This document shows, piece by piece, positions 1-4,927 of a stretch of DNA of 8,809 nucleotides. The position numbers and the translations under genes were made by a program. Each line of letters begins with the position of its first letter. Positions within the stretch are counted from its first letter, which is position 1. This stretch comes from an uncultured Clostridia bacterium (GTDB taxonomy: Bacteria; Bacillota; Clostridia; Oscillospirales; Acutalibacteraceae), in the NCBI GenBank assembly GCA_937907605.1, contig CALCYI010000022.1, positions 1 to 8,809 of the forward strand, in the 5' to 3' direction. The notes below the pieces were generated by a model, which made no database searches, was not told where the DNA came from, and saw only the letters and a list, made by a program, of their open reading frames with translations.

Positions 1-61
<61 letters not shown>

Positions 62-244
62 TGCTATCTTCACATCCCTCAGGATGTCAAAATCATTTCA
101 ATCGTCAGACCAGCTCTCGCTGTCGTCTTCATTACTGTTTGAGCTCTCTCGAGCTCGGAGTCAGTTAAACTCAATTTCTTCTAAATCGGGTTCCTTACTT
201 CGTCATTGTTCTCTTTTCAAGGTACTTGCCGCTAAATAAACGGC
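62..244 (-). ncRNA. rRNA operon 5' leader (precursor 16S leader)
   Basis: This is the transcribed leader between the rRNA promoter and the mature 16S 5' end, about 183 nt. It contains a perfect 6-bp hairpin with a 4-nt loop (72-77 with 82-87, ACATCC/GGATGT on the plus strand), a palindromic GAGCTC-TCTC-GAGCTC hairpin at 141-156, and a boxA-like motif at 204-225. In the known biology of rRNA leaders such segments pair with the 16S trailer to form the RNase III processing stem. The trailer lies outside the window, so that pairing cannot be tested here. Confidence 0.75.
204..225 (-). promoter_or_regulatory. boxA-like antitermination motif in the rRNA leader
   Basis: The minus strand reads ACCTTGAAAAGAGAACAATG about 20 nt after the predicted transcription start. 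It resembles the CTTTGAAAACT-type boxA found in Firmicutes rRNA leaders and spacers, where the Nus factor complex binds to prevent Rho-dependent termination. The match is to the TTGAAAA core; the flanks diverge. The position in the leader supports the call. Confidence 0.5.
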
Positions 245-250
245 TTGTTA

Positions 251-304
251 ATAATATCAAATTAAAATCCGTTTGTCAACAATTTTTTCTAAAAAATTTA
301 AAAC
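251..304 (-). promoter_or_regulatory. rRNA operon promoter with UP-like element
   Basis: On the minus strand there is a perfect -35 box TTGACA (274-279), a 17-bp spacer and a -10 box TATTAT (251-256), predicting a start near 244-245. Directly upstream of the -35 box (281-304) lies a run of A and T tracts like an UP element that binds the alpha subunit C-terminal domain. This is the expected form of a strong, growth-rate-controlled rRNA promoter. I found no convincing second rRNA promoter farther upstream (305-480). Confidence 0.9.
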
Positions 305-488
305 AAGATTACTTTTTTGCAATATTAACAGAATTCTACGAAATGAAGAAAAAATTATGTACAATCTTTATGCAAAAACGACAAATTTTGCAAAAAATGA
401 AGCTTACATATATTTATGGTATTAAATTAATAATATATACAAGTTATAGTAATTAACTAATATTAATTACATTAATCAAATTCTGCAC
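305..488. other. AT-rich divergent intergenic spacer
   Basis: This stretch separates the leftward rRNA promoter from the rightward metA promoter. It is extremely AT-rich, with A and T tracts and no GC-rich hairpin, and no RNA gene, riboswitch or credible coding region can be supported in it. The one open frame crossing it (226-456, plus) starts with TTG inside the rRNA leader and has a low-complexity, Lys/Ile/Leu/Phe-rich translation. Confidence 0.6.
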
Positions 489-517
489 TTGAATTTAATA
501 TCGCCGTTTGTTATAAT
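489..517 (+). promoter_or_regulatory. metA promoter
   Basis: The -35 box TTGAAT (489-494), a 17-bp spacer and a perfect -10 box TATAAT (512-517) predict transcription starting near 523-525. The AGGAG at 518-522 sits between the -10 box and the start site, so it would not be in the mRNA and cannot serve as a ribosome site. The short leader leaves no room for a SAM riboswitch or a T-box. Confidence 0.85.
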
Positions 518-540
518 AGGAGCAACATTTTCAAAGCATG

Positions 541-547
541 AAAGGGG
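541..547 (+). promoter_or_regulatory. metA ribosome binding site (decides the TTG start)
   Basis: AAAGGGG followed by TTGAT matches the extended anti-Shine-Dalgarno complement AAAGGAGGTGAT at 10 of 12 positions. It lies 8 nt before the TTG at 556. It lies inside the frame that would be read from the ATG at 538, so that ATG is not the likely start. Confidence 0.85.
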
Positions 548-555
548 TTGATATT

Positions 556-1470
556 TTGCCTATCAGGATTGATAACGAGCTGCCTGCAAAGCAGAAGCTT
601 GAAAGTGAAAACATATTCGTTATGGGTAACACGCGCGCGGATACGCAGGATATCAGACCGCTTAAAATCATAATTCTGAACTTAATGCCCACAAAGCTCG
701 AGACCGAAACTCAGCTTTTAAGGCTGCTCAGTAATTCGCCGCTTCAGGTTGACGTTGACTTTCTTCAGGTTGAAAGCCACGAGGCGAAGAACGTATCAAA
801 AAGCCATATGGATAAATTCTACTACACCTTTAAGGAGGTTAAGGATTTCAAATATGACGGAATGATTATTACGGGCGCTCCCGTTGAGCATATGGAATTT
901 GAAGAGGTTGACTACTGGGAGGAGCTCTGTGAGATTATGGAATGGAGTAAGAAAAACGTTTACTCCACCTGGCACATATGCTGGGGCGCGCAGGCAGGGC
1001 TCTATTACCATTACGGAATAAGGAAATATCCTACCGATAAAAAGATATTCGGAGTATTCCCCCACTTCTCGCTTGACGACACGCACCCGCTTATGCGCGG
1101 GCTTGACGATATTTACTACGTGCCCCATTCAAGACACACGTACATTAAACGCCAGGATATCGCGATGGTAAAGGACCTCCAGATACTTTCGTACAGCGAG
1201 GAAGCGGGAGTTCACATCGTAGCGGATATGGAGTGCAGAAAGTTCTTCATAACGGGACACAGCGAATACGACAGGGATACGCTTGCTAAAGAGTATTTCA
1301 GGGATAAAGAAAAAGGTCTTGAAATAGACCTTCCTAAAAACTATTTCCCAAGCGACGACGAAAAGCTCGTTCCTATTATGAACTGGAAAAGCTCGGCTAA
1401 CCTGTTCTTTTATAACTGGCTCAACTACTTCGTATACCAGAAAACGCCTTACGACCTTAATACACTATAA
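556..1470 (+). CDS. metA: Homoserine O-acetyltransferase (MetA family)
   Basis: Transfers an acyl group from acyl-CoA to L-homoserine, the first committed step of methionine synthesis in the cytoplasm. The 304-residue protein has the family's usual length (E. coli MetA has 309). Starting at TTG 556 gives the canonical PIRI N-terminus and puts the catalytic residues at family numbering: nucleophile Cys142 (in ICWGAQA), His235 and Glu237 (in TGHSEYD). Residue 111 in TGAPVE is Glu; in characterised homologues Glu111 goes with acetyl-CoA and Gly111 (E. coli) with succinyl-CoA, so acetyltransferase is the better name despite the common succinyltransferase label. The in-frame ATG at 538 would add six residues but has no usable ribosome site. 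The gene is transcribed alone from its own promoter, divergently from the rRNA operon, and is more GC-rich than the genes to its right, consistent with core genome. Confidence 0.96.
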   Translation: MPIRIDNELPAKQKLESENIFVMGNTRADTQDIRPLKIIILNLMPTKLETETQLLRLLSNSPLQVDVDFLQVESHEAKNVSKSHMDKFYYTFKEVKDFKYDGMIITGAPVEHMEFEEVDYWEELCEIMEWSKKNVYSTWHICWGAQAGLYYHYGIRKYPTDKKIFGVFPHFSLDDTHPLMRGLDDIYYVPHSRHTYIKRQDIAMVKDLQILSYSEEAGVHIVADMECRKFFITGHSEYDRDTLAKEYFRDKEKGLEIDLPKNYFPSDDEKLVPIMNWKSSANLFFYNWLNYFVYQKTPYDLNTL

Positions 1471-1553
1471 AAAAGCCTTCCGTGGAGCACCCTACATATG
1501 AACAGTTGCCGTAACGAAGGTTTTGAAAGTAAGTAAAAACAATCGTTACGGCA
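1471..1553 (+). terminator. Structured metA-tnpV intergenic element, probable metA terminator
   Basis: Two stems can form. Stem A pairs 1471-1483 with 1514-1524 (AAAA-g-CCTTC-c-GT with AC-GAAGG-TTTT, two single-base bulges, 30-nt loop). Stem B pairs 1507-1517 with 1543-1553, a perfect 11-bp TGCCGTAACGA/TCGTTACGGCA with a 25-nt loop, followed by the T-rich ATTTTGCATTTT. The stems share bases 1514-1517 and so exclude each other. Stem B could terminate metA transcription, although the T tract is interrupted. The loops are large for a simple terminator, so a regulatory element or the edge of a mobile element is also possible. Confidence 0.55.
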
Positions 1554-1602
1554 TTTTGCATTTTACAACAATAATTAAATTCTAATATTGGAGGAAAATG
1601 CA

Positions 1603-1980
1603 ATGAAAAAGTATATTACCGATGAGAAGAACGGACTGGATTATACGCTTGTAAACGGTGTGTACCTGCCAAACCTTATATCAACCGAAACGCATTATGA
1701 AATTGGCGTTTGGGGTATGAGGTACTATGATTATATCAAAGAGTATCGCCCTTCGTTCTGCACCTCGCTTATGATACAATGCAAATTGAATACGTATTTG
1801 CACGAGGTTGATATTAGAGCACAGGAGATGTACAATACTATCATTACACAACTTGCAGAGACGCAAGGAGTTACAGAGCAGTTGAAGGCTGATAATCAAA
1901 TGCTGTGGGTGCAGAAGATGGCGAATATCACTAACCAAGCGAGAGAGATTATCTATAACAAAGTGATTTATACAAAATAA
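1603..1980 (+). CDS. tnpV: TnpV family transposon-encoded protein
   Basis: This 125-residue protein is recognised as TnpV, named after a gene of the Tn4451/Tn4453 mobilisable transposons of clostridia. Its biochemical role is not established. The N-terminus (KKYITDEKNGLDYTLVNGVYLPNL) and the C-terminal helical part (EQLKADNQMLWVQKMANI, then EIIYNKVIY) match the family pattern; there is no membrane segment. The open frame reaches back to a TTG at 1588, but GGAGG at 1590-1594 lies inside that extension and 8 nt before the ATG at 1603, which is therefore the start. No TnpX-type recombinase, resistance gene or other transposon gene is next to it, so it appears to be an orphan or remnant of an element. 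It is followed within 10 bp by a strong terminator. Recognised from sequence memory, not by a search. Confidence 0.85.
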   Translation: MKKYITDEKNGLDYTLVNGVYLPNLISTETHYEIGVWGMRYYDYIKEYRPSFCTSLMIQCKLNTYLHEVDIRAQEMYNTIITQLAETQGVTEQLKADNQMLWVQKMANITNQAREIIYNKVIYTK

Positions 1981-1988
1981 TTGTTATT

Positions 1989-2018
1989 AGCAGGGAGATT
2001 TCGTTCTCCCTGCTTTTT
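1989..2018 (+). terminator. Rho-independent terminator after tnpV
   Basis: A perfect 10-bp stem (AGCAGGGAGA at 1989-1998 with TCTCCCTGCT at 2005-2014), a 6-nt loop TTTCGT and a T run at 2014-2018 make a textbook terminator on the plus strand. It closes the tnpV unit and separates it from the Nudix operon. Confidence 0.92.
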
Positions 2019-2020
2019 CG

Positions 2021-2138
2021 TCTTGACCAGTAAAAAATGATTTTTAGCAAATAATAACACCCAAAATGATGAAGGATATGAAAAATACAATCTGTTAAAA
2101 TAATTATAACTTTTCTCTGCTCTTGAGCAGTAAAAAAT
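2021..2138 (+). repeat. Pair of 18-bp direct repeats exactly 100 bp apart
   Basis: TCTTGAcCAGTAAAAAAT at 2021-2038 recurs as TCTTGAgCAGTAAAAAAT at 2121-2138, 17 of 18 bases identical. The repeats are direct and sit between the tnpV terminator and the Nudix operon promoter. The second copy also completes a short dyad CTGCTC-TT-GAGCAG (2117-2130). The segment between them is AT-rich with no coding capacity. They could be recombination or target-site traces, but with so many A bases chance similarity is possible. Confidence 0.5.
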
Positions 2139-2186
2139 CCTCAAAAAATCGGCACTTTGTTTTTTAGGTGTTTTTTTCAATGAAAT

Positions 2187-2215
2187 TTGCAATATATGTT
2201 TGCTTGTGGTAAAAT
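2187..2215 (+). promoter_or_regulatory. Promoter of the Nudix-YdcF operon
   Basis: TTGCAA (2187-2192), a 17-bp spacer and TAAAAT (2210-2215) form a good housekeeping-type promoter 38 bp before the first Nudix gene. That gene has a strong ribosome site, GGAGGG at 2237-2242, 10 nt before its ATG. The preceding 2019-2186 holds only A and T tracts and the direct repeats. Confidence 0.75.
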
Positions 2216-2252
2216 AAATTGATTTACAAGAGGGATGGAGGGAAATTAAGTA

Positions 2253-2714
2253 ATGGATGATTATATTAAGACAGTTAGAAAGAAATTAGGGCATGATGCG
2301 ATAATTCTAAATTGTGCGGGGTGTATCATATTTGACGAACAAGGAAGAATACTTTTGCAAAAGAGAGCAGATTGCGAAATGTGGGGCTTTCTTGGTGGAG
2401 CGGTTGAGTTTGGAGAATCAGTAGCAGAAGCAGCTATCAGAGAAGTCAAAGAGGAAAGCGGACTTGATGTCGAAATTACTTCATTGTACGGCGTTTATTC
2501 AAAGTATTATGCTGAATATGCTAATGGTGATAAGGCGCAACCTATTGTTCATTTATTCAGGGCAAAAGTTATTGGCGGTCAGTTAATTGATGGCAATGAA
2601 GAAACGCTTGAATTGAAATATTTTGACTTAAGCGAGGCACCGCAAATGTTCTGTAAGCAACATCAGGATGCACTTGAAGATATTATCGCAGGTAGAGAAT
2701 ATGTGTATAGATAA
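2253..2714 (+). CDS. Nudix hydrolase (first of three)
   Basis: A 153-residue cytoplasmic Nudix-fold protein; the family hydrolyses a nucleoside diphosphate linked to some other group, with Mg2+ or Mn2+ as cofactor. The Nudix box is complete at residues 49-71 (G49, E55, then REVKEESGL from R63), including the metal-binding REVKEE core. The N-terminus (DYIKTVRKKLGHD) and the MWGFLGGA segment before the box place it in the same subfamily as the third gene of the operon. The substrate cannot be read from the sequence; labels such as MutT or ADP-ribose pyrophosphatase would be guesses. The start is fixed by GGAGGG 10 nt upstream. It opens a tightly packed operon; the next ATG follows its stop codon after 2 nt. 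Confidence 0.93.
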   Translation: MDDYIKTVRKKLGHDAIILNCAGCIIFDEQGRILLQKRADCEMWGFLGGAVEFGESVAEAAIREVKEESGLDVEITSLYGVYSKYYAEYANGDKAQPIVHLFRAKVIGGQLIDGNEETLELKYFDLSEAPQMFCKQHQDALEDIIAGREYVYR

Positions 2715-2716
2715 CT

Positions 2717-3259
2717 ATGAAAACAATAAAAGAAATTACAGATTATATATTTGTTGGGACAGACCCGTGTACTGCTGATGCAATCTTTGTAGTCGGCGGC
2801 TCATTACCCGAAGCAGCCGAGCTTGCAGCAGATTTATACAACAATAAATACGCCGATAAAATAATTATCGGCGGTAAGTATAGCGTTAAGCGTGATAGTT
2901 TTCCGCTTCTGGAATACTCAACAGAATACGACTTTTACAAAGATATTCTGTTGAGTAACGGCGTTAAAGAAAATGATATTTACGGCGAAAGAGAGTCAGG
3001 CTATACCAAACAAAATGCTGAATTTGCAAAGCGTGTTGTTGAAGAAAACAATTTATCTATCAGAAATGCGTTGATTGTATGTAAATCTTTTCACGCAAAG
3101 CGCTGCCTACTGCTATATCAAATGTATTTCCCAAATGTAGATTTTACCGTTGTTACCTTTGACGGTTTTGATATAAGTAAGGATAACTGGTATAAAACCG
3201 AACGCGGCAGAGAGCGAGTAATGGATGAAATCAAAAAAATTGAGGAGCAATGCAAATGA
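2717..3259 (+). CDS. YdcF family protein (DUF218)
   Basis: A 180-residue DUF218 protein of the SanA/ElyC/YdcF superfamily, a Rossmann-like fold. Visible family features are the ADAIFVVGGS strand-loop near residues 20-29, the KIIIGGKYS segment, the ESGYTKQNAEFAK region and the ALIVCKSFHAKRCL motif, followed by the NWYKTERGRERVMDEI end typical of the gut Firmicutes branch. There is no N-terminal membrane segment, unlike SanA or ElyC, so it is probably soluble. E. coli YdcF has been reported to bind S-adenosylmethionine; the enzymatic role is unknown. The gene has no good ribosome site of its own. Its ATG follows the preceding stop by 2 nt, so it is probably translated by coupling. It overlaps the next gene in an ATGA junction and lies between two related Nudix genes. 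Confidence 0.88.
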   Translation: MKTIKEITDYIFVGTDPCTADAIFVVGGSLPEAAELAADLYNNKYADKIIIGGKYSVKRDSFPLLEYSTEYDFYKDILLSNGVKENDIYGERESGYTKQNAEFAKRVVEENNLSIRNALIVCKSFHAKRCLLLYQMYFPNVDFTVVTFDGFDISKDNWYKTERGRERVMDEIKKIEEQCK

Positions 3260-3705
3260 GTTACATAAAAGATATGAGAAAACATATAGGTCATGCACCT
3301 ATGCTTTCTGCTGGAGCTACTGTAGTTGTAATCAAAAACAATAAAATATTATTAAATCTCCGCTCCGATACAAACACTTGGGGAATTCCCGGTGGGGCTC
3401 TTGAACTTGGAGAAACACTTCAGGAAACAGCAGCAAGAGAACTTAAAGAGGAAACTAATTTAGAAGCAGATAGTTTTATGCTGTTAAATGTATTTTCCGG
3501 CAGAGATTTTTACTTTGTTTATCCTAATGGCGATGAATTATATTCAGTTGTAACCTTATTTCTTGCAGAAGGCGCAACCGGAGATCTGAAAATAACTGAT
3601 GATGAAAGTTTTGAATTGAAATATTATAGTAAAGATGAGTTACCTAATCTTGAAAGCAGAGCAAAGGTAATTATTGAATGGCTGATTGAAAAGGAATATA
3701 TTTAA
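3256..3705 (+). CDS. Nudix hydrolase (second of three)
   Basis: A 149-residue Nudix protein, a close relative of the first one: both begin YIKxxRKxxGH and share RxDxxxWGxxGGAxExGE before and into the box. The box spans residues 47-69 (G47, E53, RELKEETNL from R61). All metal-binding Glu residues are present, but the usual Gly near its end is Asn68. The frame is open to an ATG at 3250, but GAGGAG (3242-3247) is only 2 nt from that codon and 8 nt from the ATG at 3256. The latter also forms the ATGA overlap with the ydcF-like stop, so 3256 is chosen. Its stop overlaps the next start by one base (TAATG), indicating coupled translation. Substrate unknown. Confidence 0.92.
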   Translation: MSYIKDMRKHIGHAPMLSAGATVVVIKNNKILLNLRSDTNTWGIPGGALELGETLQETAARELKEETNLEADSFMLLNVFSGRDFYFVYPNGDELYSVVTLFLAEGATGDLKITDDESFELKYYSKDELPNLESRAKVIIEWLIEKEYI

Positions 3706-4172
3706 TGAATACAGAAAATACAAATTGGGGACAGAGTGTAACCGCTGTCGTTATAAAAGATAATAAAGTCTTGCTTGCAAGGCATACATACGGCGGAGGT
3801 AAAGGAATGCTTATTATCCCCGGCGGATATGTTGAAAAAGGCGAAACGCCGCAAGACGCTGTTGTCCGTGAGTTTAAAGAAGAAACAAATATAACGATAC
3901 AGCCGAAAAACATCATCGGTATACGATTCAATATGCGCGATTGGTATGTTGCGTTCTCTGCTGATTATATTTCGGGAACGGTACAGTCAGACGGTGATGA
4001 AAATGATTTAGTTATATGGCTTTACATTGATGAAGCACTAATTAGAGATGATGTACCCGAATTAACCAAATCACTAATCAAAAGTGCAATCAACGGCAAC
4101 GGTTTAGAGCAGATTGATTATAACGGAAACAATCCGCCGTGTTCTTTATTTGGAGTGATTGGTAAGGGGTAG
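3705..4172 (+). CDS. Nudix hydrolase (third of three)
   Basis: A 155-residue Nudix protein from a different subfamily than its two neighbours: it lacks the YIKxxRKxxGH start and begins with a short WGQSVTAVVIKDNKVLLARH segment, then GMLIIPGGYVEKGE. The box occupies residues 41-63 (G41, E47, REFKEETNI from R55), again with Asn (62) replacing the usual Gly. AAAGGA at 3690-3695 lies 9 nt before the ATG, and the start overlaps the previous stop by one base. The C-terminal tail, ending NNPPCSLFGVIGKG, is Asn/Gly-rich and unlike its neighbours. It may process a nucleotide sugar, dinucleotide or similar compound; the sequence does not say which. It is the last clearly coupled gene of the operon. Confidence 0.92.
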   Translation: MNTENTNWGQSVTAVVIKDNKVLLARHTYGGGKGMLIIPGGYVEKGETPQDAVVREFKEETNITIQPKNIIGIRFNMRDWYVAFSADYISGTVQSDGDENDLVIWLYIDEALIRDDVPELTKSLIKSAINGNGLEQIDYNGNNPPCSLFGVIGKG

Positions 4173-4176
4173 CATT

Positions 4177-4260
4177 ATGAAACCTGAAGGACCTATAATG
4201 TGTGGAATAAAAAATCAATTCATAGGCTGGCATAGTCTGATGAATTCATTAAATGATTAA
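4177..4260 (+). CDS. 27-residue small ORF (hypothetical, possibly a gene fragment)
   Basis: The frame reads MKPEGPIMCGIKNQFIGWHSLMNSLND. AAGGGG at 4164-4169 lies 7 nt before the ATG, a good ribosome site, and the start comes 4 nt after the preceding Nudix stop, so it could be translated by coupling. No membrane segment or known motif is visible. It could be a genuine small protein or the 5' stump of a gene lost when the neighbouring HIT gene arrived. I do not recognise it. Confidence 0.3.
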   Translation: MKPEGPIMCGIKNQFIGWHSLMNSLND

Positions 4261-4278
4261 ATAAGTGGTGATTTTAAT

Positions 4279-4749
4279 ATGACTAGATCTGATTTTTTAG
4301 GAAAAAGTTCGTATGATGGATGTGTTGGTTGTGGTATAATAAGCGGTGATTTTTACGTTCCATATGGTATCATCTATGAAAACAATAGTTTTGTATTACA
4401 TCAAGATCCGGAAATTCCAATTGAATCATTTTTTATAATAACATCAAAAAGACATTTTAAGTATTTATACGAAATGACTGATTTAGAATATGTTGATTAT
4501 ATAGACATTTTGAGAATATCCAGAAAAATACTTAAAGAAATTAATAGTTCCAATGAGTATACAATTATAATTGAAGAAAGATCAAATCATTTCCATACTT
4601 GGTTGTTCCCGAGGCTGGAGTGGATGGAAGGATTCAGTAGATCCTTATCTGATATAAGAAACATTATGAATTATTCAAGAAATAATATGATTGAAAAAAA
4701 TATTCAAAATGTTATGAATGCAGTTGAAAAAGCAAAAAAGATAATATGA
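4279..4749 (+). CDS. HIT family protein with variant active-site motif
   Basis: A 156-residue protein resembling HIT (histidine triad) nucleotide hydrolases or transferases, which cut nucleoside phosphoramidates, dinucleoside polyphosphates or AMP esters through a histidine intermediate. An N-terminal CVGC pair (Cys15, Cys18) stands where many HIT proteins have a Zn-binding CxxC. A hydrophobic strand with PIESFFIITSKRHFKYL follows. The signature at residues 104-110 reads HFHTWLF: the first His and the catalytic middle His106 are present, but the third His is Trp108. The N-terminal half and C-terminal helix are typical in length. GGTGAT 6 nt upstream is only a moderate ribosome site. The gene is visibly more AT-rich than its neighbours and uses many AGA, ATA and AAT codons, suggesting a separate origin. 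It is followed by a GNAT remnant. Confidence 0.75.
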   Translation: MTRSDFLGKSSYDGCVGCGIISGDFYVPYGIIYENNSFVLHQDPEIPIESFFIITSKRHFKYLYEMTDLEYVDYIDILRISRKILKEINSSNEYTIIIEERSNHFHTWLFPRLEWMEGFSRSLSDIRNIMNYSRNNMIEKNIQNVMNAVEKAKKII

Positions 4750-4788
4750 TATTATTTCAGTCTTTATAACCGTCAGTATATGCTTTAA

Positions 4789-4905
4789 ACTGAAAGCGAT
4801 AATTACGGCGCAAGACGTTTGTATGAACGGTTAGGTTTTAAGTGTGTTAGTGAACTGAATTTAAGACCGCAAAACCAAGAACTTGTTATGTTGAAAGAAA
4901 TATAA
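4789..4905 (+). pseudogene. C-terminal remnant of a GNAT N-acetyltransferase
   Basis: The frame from 4789 to the TAA at 4903-4905 encodes 38 residues beginning TESDNYGARRLYERLGFKC and ending VMLKEI. N-x-GA-x-R/x-LYE-x-LGF is the hallmark alpha4/beta6 segment at the C-terminal end of GNAT (Gcn5-related) acetyltransferases. A TAA stop (4786-4788) immediately precedes it in frame, there is no start codon with a ribosome site, and the acetyl-CoA binding loop (RxxGxG/A) and N-terminus are absent. It is therefore a truncated stump. It lies between the HIT gene and the phosphatase, whose ribosome site begins 12 nt after its stop, suggesting that an intact GNAT gene once preceded the phosphatase. Confidence 0.8.
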
Positions 4906-4927
4906 CAACATTATACGGAGAAGACAC

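Noticed and set aside
226..456. 76-residue open frame on the plus strand between the rRNA leader and metA
   Set aside because: It starts with TTG inside the antisense of the rRNA leader, has no ribosome site, crosses the rRNA promoter, and has a low-complexity translation caused by AT-rich DNA.
525..555. SAM riboswitch or T-box leader for metA
   Set aside because: The predicted leader is about 30 nt, too short for either, and no riboswitch stems are seen upstream.
796..1128. 110-residue frame on the minus strand
   Set aside because: It lies wholly inside metA, which has every catalytic residue; the minus frame has no family resemblance.
2117..2130. CTGCTC-TT-GAGCAG as a terminator
   Set aside because: It is followed by A residues rather than T, and in the reverse direction the T run precedes the stem, so it fits neither strand.
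4194..4199. TATAAT as a promoter for the HIT gene
   Set aside because: No -35 box at 16-18 bp (the sequence there is AGCATT), and no extended -10 TG. It lies in an AT-rich patch where chance matches are expected.
4755..4795. TTTCAGT/ACTGAAA inverted repeat as a terminator after the HIT gene
   Set aside because: A 7-bp AT-rich stem with a 27-nt loop and no T tract after it.
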